Assembly: GCA_943354455.1 (NCBI GenBank)
Contig: CALRCB010000005.1
Location: forward strand, 1 to 22,130
Source of the DNA: Candidatus Staskawiczbacteria bacterium
GTDB taxonomy: Bacteria; Patescibacteriota; Minisyncoccia; Minisyncoccales; Staskawiczbacteraceae
DNA length: 22,130 bases
Reading direction: 5' to 3'
Positions 7,294-14,606 of this stretch are shown here, one piece after another. Positions within the stretch are counted from its first letter, which is position 1, and the number at the start of each line of letters is the position of its first letter. A model generated the notes under the pieces. That model was given only the letters and a program-made list of their open reading frames with translations, made no database searches and was not told where the DNA came from. A program made the position numbers and the translations under genes.

Positions 7294-7367
7294 TGCGGGA
7301 TCGTCTAATGGTAGGACAACTGCCTTTGGAGCAGTTTATCTAGGTTCGAATCCTAGTCCCGCAGCCA
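7294..7367 (+). tRNA. trnQ: tRNA-Gln (anticodon UUG), CCA encoded
   Basis: Acceptor stem TGCGGGA (7294-7300) pairs with TCCCGCA (7357-7363). The D arm is GTCT/GGAC with AATGGTA loop. The anticodon stem ACTGC/GCAGT encloses CTTTGGA, with TTG at 7326-7328. The T arm is CTAGG-TTCGAAT-CCTAG. Discriminator G (7364) is followed by genomic CCA (7365-7367). The U1-A72 pair and G73 match known tRNA-Gln identity. It starts 14 bp after dnaX and is probably co-transcribed with it. Confidence 0.97.
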
Positions 7368-7404
7368 AGTTTCAGAATTCATTTTTTTATATAATAATAT
7401 TTTA

Positions 7405-7413
7405 TGTTATAAT
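7405..7413 (+). promoter_or_regulatory. Extended -10 box just before the truncated adaptor gene
   Basis: TGT-TATAAT, with a weak T-rich -35. Predicted start about 7420, two bases before the ATG at 7422: a leaderless arrangement. Supported only by the -10 match. Confidence 0.4.
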
Positions 7414-7421
7414 ATTGTTAT

Positions 7422-7820
7422 ATGCAAAAAATAAAGAATTTTTGGACAAGAATTAAATCTTGGTCACTTTTTAAAAAAATACTCTATGGGGTACTTATTT
7501 TAGTTGTAATTTTTGGAGGATATAGGATTTTTGGTCCAAAAGATAATAGCGCCAACATAACTACTGATTTCGTTAAATTTGGAAATTTAAAAGAAACCAT
7601 CTTAGCAACAGGTCAAGTCACATCAACTACTGATTTAAGCCTTTCTTTTAATTCTAGCGGAATTGTACGTACATTACGAGCTAAGATTGGAGATAAGATT
7701 AAAACTGGTGCAATATTGGCAACATTAGACCAAGGCAATGAATTAGCCGCGCTTACTTCTGCTCGTGGAGCACTCGCTGGAGCAGAAGCTAGACATAAAC
7801 GTATATTGGAGGGAACCTAG
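7422..7820 (+). pseudogene. RND/ABC efflux membrane-fusion protein, N-terminal fragment
   Basis: 132 aa. Residues 18-36 form a TM anchor (LFKKILYGVLILVVIFGGYR). The sequence then reads like the start of an HlyD/MacA-type periplasmic adaptor: FVKFGNLKETILATGQVTST, a lipoyl-like half-motif around SGIVRTLRAKIGDKIKTGAI, LATLD, and the start of the coiled-coil hairpin (ALTSARGALAGAEARHKRIL). Intact adaptors have ~350-500 residues. Here the frame stops in the first coiled-coil helix, and the TAG is itself the first base triplet of a 9-bp hairpin (7818-7838). The remainder and the usual ABC permease/ATPase partners are absent downstream in every frame I checked. I read it as a gene cut by a rearrangement; a translated short membrane protein cannot be excluded. 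Confidence 0.75.
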
Positions 7821-7838
7821 CAAGGACTGTCCTTGCTA
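7818..7838. repeat. Perfect hairpin at the broken end of the adaptor gene
   Basis: TAGCAAGGA-CTG-TCCTTGCTA, 9 bp perfect. It contains the stop codon of the truncated adaptor and marks the point where similarity to that family ends, followed by AATTTT. Confidence 0.7.
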
Positions 7839-7844
7839 AATTTT

Positions 7845-7868
7845 ATCCGCCGAAAGGTGGATTTTTCT
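7845..7868 (+). terminator. Rho-independent terminator (GAAA tetraloop)
   Basis: ATCCGCC-GAAA-GGTGGAT (7845-7862) then TTTTTCTT. Seven base pairs with one G-T pair; would end plus-strand transcripts from dnaX/tRNA/adaptor. Confidence 0.8.
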
Positions 7869-7874
7869 TGCCCC

Positions 7875-7899
7875 GTAGTGAAACCGCAGTTTCTACTAC
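7875..7899. repeat. Strong hairpin between the two terminators
   Basis: GTAGTGAAAC-CGCA-GTTTC-T-ACTAC: ten base pairs with one bulged base. No T-tract on either side, so not a terminator by itself; could be the 3' domain of a longer read-through small RNA. Confidence 0.6.
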
Positions 7900-7907
7900 T
7901 GGAGTGT

Positions 7908-8010
7908 AAAAGAAAAAGCCCGGTAAAACTACGCGGGCCTGGGCGAAACCACTTCGGTGAGCAACATTTCTGTCTCCTCGAAAGGGGTTAAATTGACGAG
8001 TTTCTATCTT
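7908..8010 (-). ncRNA. Candidate small structured RNA, family not recognised
   Basis: A consensus promoter (8045-8017) predicts a minus-strand transcript from about 8010. About 70 nt later comes a strong terminator: GCCCG-C-GTA-GTTT-TAC-CGGGC (7938-7918) followed by TTTTTCTTTT (7917-7908). The ~100-nt RNA has candidate short stems (CCT-TTCG-AGG near 7986-7976, CAC-CGAA-GTG near 7960-7951, GAAAC pairing GTTTC). It also contains a possible 12-codon leader ORF MLLTEVVSPRPA (7967-7929) with GAGGAG six bases upstream (7979-7974); the ORF's stop lies inside the terminator stem. No minus-strand gene follows for more than 3 kb, so it is not an obvious riboswitch. I looked for SRP, 6S, RNase P and tmRNA hallmarks and found none that fit. 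Beyond the terminator another strong hairpin (7875-7899) continues the structured stretch. Confidence 0.55.
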
Positions 8011-8016
8011 ATGTTA

Positions 8017-8045
8017 ATTATAGCATACTAAAGAGTGTATGTCAA
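8017..8045 (-). promoter_or_regulatory. Consensus promoter of the candidate small RNA
   Basis: Minus strand TTGACA (8045-8040), 17 bp, TATAAT (8022-8017), with TGC before the -10. Full consensus at both boxes. Four bases separate its -35 from that of the divergent murL-murD promoter. Confidence 0.85.
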
Positions 8046-8048
8046 TGG

Positions 8049-8077
8049 TTGAGGGGGTTTGTCAAGTGTGATACAAT
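8049..8077 (+). promoter_or_regulatory. Candidate promoter of the cell-wall operon
   Basis: TTGAGG (8049-8054), 17 bp, TACAAT (8072-8077) with TGA in front (extended -10). Predicted start about 8084, five bases before the ATG at 8089; no Shine-Dalgarno. This placement argues for the ATG at 8089 rather than the in-frame TTG (8059) or GTG (8068), which lie inside the promoter. Confidence 0.6.
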
Positions 8078-8088
8078 TTAAGAACAAA

Positions 8089-10551
8089 ATGCCTCATAAA
8101 GCGACAGTTTTTGAATTTACTTCCTACGAATTTCCCGCCCAAGGCGGGTCCGCCTCGGGCGGAGAGCCTTCTCTGCAAAAGGCTGTTTTTCATTATAAAA
8201 CCGAATTTTCTGATAGGGAACCGATACTATTTAGCGAAACTATTCTTTTGCCAAAAATACCTAACCTGGAAAACATTCCAAAAGAACTGGTGCAAAAATT
8301 ACTGGAAAGTTTGCATATTATTTTAGGCATCAGTTATTACAAATTCTATTGTGCGACAAAAGTGATAGTGCCATATACTCTATCAAAAGGGGAGGCAGAT
8401 TTTTGGAACACGGTTTATAAAAAGGGATTGGGAGAATTTTTTTACCAAAATAAATTAGATACAAAACACTCACCAAAATTTTCTTTTGATAAAACGAAAA
8501 AATCTACCAACTACTCGCTACCAACTACTAACCGTTCGCTCGTTGGCATCGGCGGGGGGAAAGATTCCATTGTAGTAGCAGAATTATTAAAAGAACAAGG
8601 TTTTAATATCACTTCTTTTGTTACTGAAGCCGGCAAAGAATCGGCATTAGTCAAAAAGGTGATTGAATTAATTGGCGCGCCACAGCTTTCAATTCAACGC
8701 ATTTTGGACCCAAAAGTCCATGACACCCATCAGTTTAACGGACACATCCCAATATCCGCAATATATGCCTTTTTAGGGGTGTTTAGCGCTGTTTTATACG
8801 GTTATTCCTATGTTATTGTCGGCAACGAGCAGAGCAGTAATTTTGGAAATATTACCTATAATGGGTTAGACATCAACCATCAATGGTCAAAGTCTTTTGA
8901 ATTTGAAAAACTATTCCAAAATTATGTAAAAAATTATATCACTCCAAGTGTGGTATATTTTTCACTGTTGCGAAGTTTTTATGAAATTAGAATTGTAAAA
9001 CTCTTTTCAAAATACCCAAAATATTTTTCGCATTTTTCAAGTTGCAACACAAATTTTAAAATAAATAAAACAGAGATTGAGGGACTATGGTGTGGCAAAT
9101 GCCCTAAATGCGTGTTTGTTTTTATCTTGCTTTCAGCTTATTTGCCAAAAAAAGAACTACTTAATATCTTTGGCAAAAATTTGTATGAAGATGAAGGTTT
9201 GTCGCCGTTATTTTCCGATGTGCTAGGTTTTGGAAAAATGAAACCTTTTGATTGCGTAGGCACCTTTGACGAAGCCCAGACGGCGCTATTGATGGCCCAA
9301 AAAAAGTTTGCCAAAGATTTTATTGTGCGACAAATTGGAAGCAAGGCAAAATACCACAAAGAAGTATTTTTAACCAATAAAGAAGCCCATATTCCTGAAG
9401 CATTTAAATTTTTAGGAATGGAAAGCGCCTATATTTTAGGCTACGGAAAAGAAGGAAAAATCACCAAAGAATATGTAAAAAAACAATACCCGAAAATGAA
9501 AATCGGGGTGGGGGACGGAGCAAAAGATAAAAAATACTTAGAAAAGCAAGAAAATTTTGACATTGCCATTAAGACTCCTGGCATTAAAAAAGAACTGGTA
9601 ACCATTCCATATACTACTGCCACCAATATTTTTTTCTCACAAGTTATCGGAAAAAATCTTACCATTGGCGTAACCGGAAGCAAGGGCAAAAGTACGACTG
9701 CTTCATTAATTTATCATATATTAAAAACCGCCGGAAAAGAGGTTCAATTATTGGGAAACATTGGTACGCCAATGCTTGGCGCTCTGCTAAATCCCGTTAA
9801 ACTGGATACTATTTTTGTACTAGAACTTTCCAGTTATCAGTTAGAAGATATTACATTTTCACCCAACATTGCAGTCATAACTAATTTATTTCCAGAGCAC
9901 ATGGATTTTCATGGCAGTCTGCAAAATTATTACAATGCCAAAAAAAATATTTACCGCTTTCAAAAATCCGGCGATCATTTCATTGATCAGGTAAAAGCGA
10001 CCCAAAAATATGAAACCAATTTACTGGGCCAACACAATCAAAACAATATTCAAGTTGCAGTTGAAGTTGCCAAAATATTAGAAATCCCAGAAGAAACTAT
10101 TACAGAAGCGATAAAAAGTTTTAAGGGGTTACCACATCGCCTTGAATTGGTTGGAGAATTTAACGGCATCAAATTTTACGATGATGCTATTTCCACTACT
10201 CCGGATTCTACTATTATGGCCATTGAAGCATTAAAAAATGTGGATACCATATTTTTAGGAGGCCAAGACCGGGGGTATAACTTTTCCCCATTGGAAAAAG
10301 TGCTGAAAAAATATAATATAAAGAATGTGGTACTGTTTCCCGACAGTGGAAATAACATGTTAAAGCAAGCCGAAGGTTTCAATATTTTAAAAACTAAAAG
10401 CATGAAAGAGGCGGTAAGGTTTGCCTATAAGCATACAACTAAAGGGAAAATTTGCTTATTATCATGCGCATCACCCAGTTATTCGGTGTGGAAAAACTTT
10501 GAAGAAAAAGGAGATCAGTTTAAAAAGTTTGTAAAAGAGTTATCAACATGA
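8089..10551 (+). CDS. MurL-MurD fusion: Glu ligase plus glutamyl epimerase in one protein
   Basis: 820 aa, two enzymes in one chain. Residues ~1-435 match MurL, the ATP-dependent UDP-MurNAc-L-Ala-L-Glu epimerase described in Xanthomonas. Visible are a PP-loop LVGIGGGKDSIV (151-162), VGNEQSSNFGN (244-254), INHQWSKSFEFE (262-273) and CGKCPKCVFVF (335-345). Residues ~447-820 are a Mur ligase of the MurD type: Rossmann start ILGYGKEGK, P-loop GVTGSKGKST (527-536), ELSSYQLE (579-586), NLFPEHMDFHGS (599-610), GQHNQNN (647-653), PHRLE (682-686), DDAISTTPDST (698-708) and GGQDRGY (724-730). In Xanthomonas separate MurD2 and MurL add L-Glu and then invert it, replacing MurI plus classical MurD; here they are joined. 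Its last bases overlap ftsW (ATGA). An in-frame palindromic insert (8134-8163) adds residues near position 16-35. Two copies of the 14-nt word lie inside. Confidence 0.87.
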   Translation: MPHKATVFEFTSYEFPAQGGSASGGEPSLQKAVFHYKTEFSDREPILFSETILLPKIPNLENIPKELVQKLLESLHIILGISYYKFYCATKVIVPYTLSKGEADFWNTVYKKGLGEFFYQNKLDTKHSPKFSFDKTKKSTNYSLPTTNRSLVGIGGGKDSIVVAELLKEQGFNITSFVTEAGKESALVKKVIELIGAPQLSIQRILDPKVHDTHQFNGHIPISAIYAFLGVFSAVLYGYSYVIVGNEQSSNFGNITYNGLDINHQWSKSFEFEKLFQNYVKNYITPSVVYFSLLRSFYEIRIVKLFSKYPKYFSHFSSCNTNFKINKTEIEGLWCGKCPKCVFVFILLSAYLPKKELLNIFGKNLYEDEGLSPLFSDVLGFGKMKPFDCVGTFDEAQTALLMAQKKFAKDFIVRQIGSKAKYHKEVFLTNKEAHIPEAFKFLGMESAYILGYGKEGKITKEYVKKQYPKMKIGVGDGAKDKKYLEKQENFDIAIKTPGIKKELVTIPYTTATNIFFSQVIGKNLTIGVTGSKGKSTTASLIYHILKTAGKEVQLLGNIGTPMLGALLNPVKLDTIFVLELSSYQLEDITFSPNIAVITNLFPEHMDFHGSLQNYYNAKKNIYRFQKSGDHFIDQVKATQKYETNLLGQHNQNNIQVAVEVAKILEIPEETITEAIKSFKGLPHRLELVGEFNGIKFYDDAISTTPDSTIMAIEALKNVDTIFLGGQDRGYNFSPLEKVLKKYNIKNVVLFPDSGNNMLKQAEGFNILKTKSMKEAVRFAYKHTTKGKICLLSCASPSYSVWKNFEEKGDQFKKFVKELST
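8134..8184. repeat. Compound palindromic insert inside murL
   Basis: Two adjacent perfect hairpins, CCCGCC-CAA-GGCGGG (8134-8148) and TCCGCC-TCG-GGCGGA (8149-8163), then a third, AGCCTT...AAGGCT (8164-8184 region). They are in frame and encode a low-complexity PAQGGSASGGEP between the first beta-strand residues (TSYEF) and VFHYKTEF. G+C is far above the surrounding gene. Confidence 0.7.
8347..8360 (+). repeat. 14-nt dispersed word, copy 2
   Basis: Exact copy inside the MurL domain, again read as YCATK although the protein is unrelated to the gtrA-like protein. Confidence 0.85.
9321..9334 (+). repeat. 14-nt dispersed word, copy 3
   Basis: Exact copy near the end of the MurL domain, in a different reading frame (FIVRQ). 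Confidence 0.85.
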
Positions 10552-11672
10552 AGCGACGCGTAAATTATTATTTTTTAATGGTGGCGGGCGGATTATTGAC
10601 TTGCGGGTTACTGTTTTTATCAACCCTTTCGGCCATTGCATCATTAAAAATTTTTGGAAATACTAATTACTATATTTTTCACCAATTGATTTCAGTGGCC
10701 ATTGGTCTGGTTGGCGGAGTAATTATGTTTAAATTACCCCTGCCTTTTTTAAAAAAAATAGCACCTGTTCTTTTCATAGTAAATATTTTACTAGTGCTTG
10801 CCGTTTTTTTACCGGGAATTGGAGTTAAACTGGGCGGAGCGCATCGCTGGATAAACATTGCCGGAAATACGCTCCAACCTTCAGAATTTTTAAAAATCAC
10901 TGCCATACTATTTATTTCCGCTTGGCTTTCAAATAGAATTTCCACCGGTGGTAAAAAAAATTGGGGCGGGGGAGCAAAAAAATCTTTCCACAATTTTATA
11001 TCAATTTATTTACCTTTTTTAGTATTTTTGATAATTATTGGCTTTCTTTTACTATTACAACGCGATATGAGTACCCTGGGAATTGTCTGCGTTACCTTAA
11101 TTACCATATATTTTATAGCCCAAACCCCGGTTTGGCACACATTGTTAACCTTTATTTTGGGCATCAGTAGCGCATTGATATTAATTATCATACAACCCTA
11201 CCGACTTGAACGTTTGATGACATTTTTAAACCCAGGAATAGACCCAATGGGAATGGGGCACCAAATAAGCCAGGCAAAATTAGCTATTGGGTCAGGTGGA
11301 ATTTTTGGTAAGGGGCTGGGAATGTCGGTTCAGAAATTTGGTGCATTGCCCGAACCAATGACTGATTCTATTTTTGCTATTGTGGGTGAAGAATTGGGGT
11401 TGATTGGAGCATCGGCACTCATTTTAGTTTTTGCCACCTTTGTTTACCTGGGCTTTAAAATTGCTCATAATGCCACCGATAAATTTGCTAAATTAACCGC
11501 CATTGGGCTTTGCACGTGGATTGTATTTCAAGCATTTATCAACATGGCTTCCAGTGTAGGGCTATTTCCTTTGGCTGGAATTCCACTGCCATTTTTCTCT
11601 TACGGCGGGTCGCACATTATTGCCGAAATCATCGCCGTCGGGTTATTATTAAACATATCCAAAAATGGCTAA
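10548..11672 (+). CDS. ftsW: Lipid II polymerase, SEDS family (FtsW/RodA-type)
   Basis: Multi-pass peptidoglycan glycosyltransferase, 374 aa with about ten hydrophobic segments. Family marks: GGAHRWINIAG (96-106) with W101, LQPSEFLK (109-116), GHQISQAKLAIGSGGIFGKG (237-256), then PMTDSIFAIVGEELGLIG with D273, the position of the catalytic Asp of SEDS enzymes. GLFPLAGIPLPFFSYGGSH lies near the C-terminus. The early motif reads LLLQRDMSTLG where most homologues have a (Q/E)PD(L/M)GT. Start ATG overlaps the stop of the MurL-MurD gene (ATGA), and its end overlaps murG by 8 bp. FtsW rather than RodA is inferred from position beside mur genes. Confidence 0.9.
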   Translation: MKRRVNYYFLMVAGGLLTCGLLFLSTLSAIASLKIFGNTNYYIFHQLISVAIGLVGGVIMFKLPLPFLKKIAPVLFIVNILLVLAVFLPGIGVKLGGAHRWINIAGNTLQPSEFLKITAILFISAWLSNRISTGGKKNWGGGAKKSFHNFISIYLPFLVFLIIIGFLLLLQRDMSTLGIVCVTLITIYFIAQTPVWHTLLTFILGISSALILIIIQPYRLERLMTFLNPGIDPMGMGHQISQAKLAIGSGGIFGKGLGMSVQKFGALPEPMTDSIFAIVGEELGLIGASALILVFATFVYLGFKIAHNATDKFAKLTAIGLCTWIVFQAFINMASSVGLFPLAGIPLPFFSYGGSHIIAEIIAVGLLLNISKNG

Positions 11673-12798
11673 GAAAATAAAGATACTATTCACTGGCGGG
11701 GGGACGGGCGGACATTTGTTTCCGCTATTGGCCGTTATTCGGGAAATAAAACGGCTGGGTGATAACCAACAAATGGTGTTACACTACATTGGTCCCAAAG
11801 ATGAAAAGAGCCAATTTTTGTTGGCCCAAGAAAATGTAAAAATCCACAATATTATTTCCGGAAAAATACGCCGATACTTTTCTTTAGAAAATATTACGGA
11901 TATTTTATTTAGTATCCCGTTCGGATTTTTGCAAAGTTTTTTTATACTGCTTTTTAATCGGCCAGCGCTGGTATTCAGCAAGGGCGGATCGGGGTCGGTG
12001 CCGGTAACCGTTTGCGCTAACATTTTAAGAATCCCCGTATTTATGCACGAATCTGACACTATTCCCGGACAATCAAACCGTGTCACATCGGCCTTTGCCA
12101 AAAAAATATTTACTTCATTTGAAAACACCGAATACTTTAATCGAGATAAGACTATTCTAACCGGTAACCCCATTTTAAAAGAAGTCATGGAAGGCAATAT
12201 AGAATCAGCCAAAGAAATTTTTAATTTAAAAACACAAAAGCCGGTATTATTATTTTGGGGCGGATCACAAGGAGCCGAGCCCATTAATGATTTTGTGTTA
12301 ACTATTTTAGAACAACTATTGCAAAGCTATCAAGTAATTCATGTGTGCGGTAAGAAAAATTATCACAGCGTACAACAAGAAGCCAACGTTATTTTGCACA
12401 ACCTGCAAGTTTTAAAAGAAGATTATCACCCCTGGGAATTTTTAGATGAAACCCCGTTAAAGCACGCTTTAAAGGTGGCGGACTTGATAATTTCGCGTGC
12501 TGGGTCAGGTAGTATTTTTGAAATATCGGCCTGCGGAAAACCAAGCATTTTAATTCCATTACCATCTTCAGCCAACAATCATCAATCAAAAAATGCTTAT
12601 GAATATGCTAAAAATGGGTCGGCCGTTATTATTGAACAAGATAATTTAAGTCCGAATTTCTTTTTACAAAAAGTACACTATTTACTTTCAAATGCTAATG
12701 GATTAGAACAAATGAAGCAAAGCGCTTTAAGTTTTGCAAAACCGTTGGCTAGTAAAGCCATCGCGCGAGAAATACTAGAATATTTACATATTAATTAA
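11665..12798 (+). CDS. murG: UDP-GlcNAc:undecaprenyl-PP-MurNAc-pentapeptide transferase MurG
   Basis: Peripheral membrane glycosyltransferase (GT28) that converts lipid I to lipid II; 377 aa. Seen: FTGGGTGGHLFPLLAV (9-24), the donor/acceptor loop with His17; a hydrophobic patch for membrane contact near 86-100; FMHESDTIPGQSNR (126-139), where most homologues have HEQN; WGGSQGA (198-204); and SRAGSGSIFEISACGKPSIL (277-296), with NNHQ (304-307) for UDP-GlcNAc binding. Overlaps ftsW by 8 bp and is followed after one base by gltX. Confidence 0.94.
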   Translation: MAKKIKILFTGGGTGGHLFPLLAVIREIKRLGDNQQMVLHYIGPKDEKSQFLLAQENVKIHNIISGKIRRYFSLENITDILFSIPFGFLQSFFILLFNRPALVFSKGGSGSVPVTVCANILRIPVFMHESDTIPGQSNRVTSAFAKKIFTSFENTEYFNRDKTILTGNPILKEVMEGNIESAKEIFNLKTQKPVLLFWGGSQGAEPINDFVLTILEQLLQSYQVIHVCGKKNYHSVQQEANVILHNLQVLKEDYHPWEFLDETPLKHALKVADLIISRAGSGSIFEISACGKPSILIPLPSSANNHQSKNAYEYAKNGSAVIIEQDNLSPNFFLQKVHYLLSNANGLEQMKQSALSFAKPLASKAIAREILEYLHIN

Positions 12799-12799
12799 G

Positions 12800-14239
12800 A
12801 TGAAAAAGAAAATCGAGTTAGAGAAAAAAGTACGTGTCAGAATGGCGCCCTCACCAACTGGTCCAATGCATATTGGCGGCGGGCGAACAGCGTTATTTAA
12901 TTATTTATTTGCTAAAAAAAATAACGGCAGTTTTATACTGCGAATTGAAGACACTGACAAAGAACGTTCTGATCAAAAATGGACACAAGAAATTATTGAA
13001 GAATTTAAATGGTTGGGGATTGAGTGGAACGAAGGCCCAGATGTGGGCGGAGAATTCGGCCCCTACAAACAATCCCAGCGTTTAGAAATTTATAAAGAAT
13101 ATTTGGAAAAACTTTTGACTGAAAAAAAAGCGTATTACTGTGATTGCAGTGCTGAAGAATTGGAAGCCAAACGCCAAGACCAACAAAGCAGGGGATTGGC
13201 GCCAAAATATGATGGCAAGTGCCGGGGTTTGAATAAAACCCAAGGTGTTATCCGGTTTCATATTGAAAGCAAAAAAGTGAAATTTCATGATTTAATTCGT
13301 GGAGAAGTTGAGTTTGATTCGGGTTTATTAGGGGACATTGTTATTGCCAAAGATTTAGACTCTCCTTTGTATCACTTCGCTGTTGTGGTTGATGACTTTT
13401 TAATGGATATTAGTCACGTCATTCGAGGAGAGGAACACCTAGCAAATACTCCACGCCAAATTTTACTACAAGAAGCATTACATTTTAGTCAGCCGACATA
13501 TGCTCATTTACCATTAATGCTTAATACGGATAGATCAAAAATGTCAAAAAGAGTTGGAGATGTTGCAATTTCTGACTATCATAAAAATGGATATTTACCT
13601 GAAGCAATTGTAAACTTCATTGCCCTACTTGGCTGGAATCCGGGAACTGAAAAAGATATTTTCACGTTGGCCGAATTAGTAAAAGAATTCTCAATTGAAA
13701 AAGTACAAAAATCAAGCGCGGTATTTAATTTACAAAAACTAGATTATTTAAACGGATATTATATTCGCGAAAAATCAATCGGCAACTTGGTAAAATTATG
13801 TATGCCGTATTTAAGTGAATTTGATATCACTCAATACAACCCAAAGCAATTAGAAAAAATTGTTGAGGCTTATAAAGCCAGAATTAAAAAACTTTCAGAA
13901 ATTACCGACTTGGTTGATTTTTTCTTTGTTGAGAAATTAAGTTATGAAAAAGGTTTATTGGTTTGGAAAGAAATGAGGGATAGTGAGACAAAAAAATCCC
14001 TCCAACATTCGGCAATCATTTTGTCTGATGCCAAAGATTGGGATAAAGAAAATTTGGAAACATTATTAGTTAAAGAAGCCACCGCCTTTAATCCAAAAAA
14101 CAAAGGAGATTTATTGTGGCCGTTGCGAATTGCGCTTTCCGGAAAGGAAGCCAGTGCCAGCCCATTTGAAATCGCCGAAATACTCGGTCAGGAAAAGTCT
14201 CTGAAACGAATCAACGACGCGATAGAATCATTAAATTAA
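12800..14239 (+). CDS. gltX: Glutamyl-tRNA synthetase
   Basis: Class I synthetase, 479 aa. Seen: RMAPSPTGPMHIGGGRTALF with HIGG at 24-27; FILRIEDTDKERS (45-57); a zinc-type CDC at 114-116 with Cys141 (the fourth ligand is not obvious); VIRGEEHLANTPRQ (208-221); KMSKR (247-251); then the helical anticodon-binding region. The long N-terminal lead-in KKKIELEKKVRV suggests the annotated ATG is slightly generous, though it follows murG by one base. Whether it also charges tRNA-Gln (present in the window) as a non-discriminating enzyme needs a check for glnS and gatCAB elsewhere in the genome. Confidence 0.95.
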   Translation: MKKKIELEKKVRVRMAPSPTGPMHIGGGRTALFNYLFAKKNNGSFILRIEDTDKERSDQKWTQEIIEEFKWLGIEWNEGPDVGGEFGPYKQSQRLEIYKEYLEKLLTEKKAYYCDCSAEELEAKRQDQQSRGLAPKYDGKCRGLNKTQGVIRFHIESKKVKFHDLIRGEVEFDSGLLGDIVIAKDLDSPLYHFAVVVDDFLMDISHVIRGEEHLANTPRQILLQEALHFSQPTYAHLPLMLNTDRSKMSKRVGDVAISDYHKNGYLPEAIVNFIALLGWNPGTEKDIFTLAELVKEFSIEKVQKSSAVFNLQKLDYLNGYYIREKSIGNLVKLCMPYLSEFDITQYNPKQLEKIVEAYKARIKKLSEITDLVDFFFVEKLSYEKGLLVWKEMRDSETKKSLQHSAIILSDAKDWDKENLETLLVKEATAFNPKNKGDLLWPLRIALSGKEASASPFEIAEILGQEKSLKRINDAIESLN

Positions 14240-14242
14240 TTA

Positions 14243-14256
14243 TATTGTGCGACAAA
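14243..14256 (+). repeat. 14-nt dispersed word, copy 4
   Basis: Exact copy in the 30-bp gap between gltX and the 109-aa gene. Confidence 0.85.
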
Positions 14257-14269
14257 AACATACACACAT

Positions 14270-14599
14270 ATGAAAACAGGAATACTTATAAAAAATGTCA
14301 TTTTTGTAGCTGTCTTATTAGTAGTGGTTTTTTTGAGCCAGCAGGAACAGTTTAAATTGGTTGATCACTACGTTTATAAAAATGCGATGTCCCAAATCAA
14401 CAATTATTGGGTAAAAACAGAAAATTGGATAAAAAACATTGTGATGCCCAAAGCCAGTAGGGAAGTGAGCGTTATTGAAACCTCTGTCACTCAAGAAATA
14501 AGCCGCCAAAAAGATAATGTCGTGCAAAATCTGTGGGAGAATTTCAAAAATTATTTTGCCGAAAAGTTTTCTAAAACATTTGGCACCAAAGTTAAGTAG
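14270..14599 (+). CDS. Small single-TM protein, function unknown
   Basis: 109 aa. One N-terminal hydrophobic helix (about 8-22, NVIFVAVLLVVVFLS) and then a polar, helical, probably extracytoplasmic part (NNYWVKTENWIKNIVMPKAS, later QNLWENFKNYFAEKFSKTFG) rich in aromatic and basic residues. No domain recognised. No Shine-Dalgarno; the ATG lies 30 bp after gltX, so it may be the tail of the cell-wall operon. A copy of the 14-nt word lies in the gap just upstream. No terminator follows it. An antisense frame (14318-14674) is less likely because it has no start context. Confidence 0.65.
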   Translation: MKTGILIKNVIFVAVLLVVVFLSQQEQFKLVDHYVYKNAMSQINNYWVKTENWIKNIVMPKASREVSVIETSVTQEISRQKDNVVQNLWENFKNYFAEKFSKTFGTKVK

Positions 14600-14606
14600 A
14601 CATGCG

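Noticed and set aside
7908..8010. Identification of the small RNA as SRP RNA, 6S RNA, tmRNA or RNase P RNA
   Set aside because: The SRP apical-loop sequence, tRNA-like ends and RNase P core motifs were not found on either strand; an ACAGAAA word alone is not enough.
7294..8088. Integrated element at the tRNA-Gln 3' end
   Set aside because: I found no second copy of the tRNA 3' end downstream and no integrase beside it; the nearest recombinase is 6.6 kb away.
11784..12284. 166-aa open frame antisense to murG
   Set aside because: Fully inside a secure gene, no motif and no Shine-Dalgarno.
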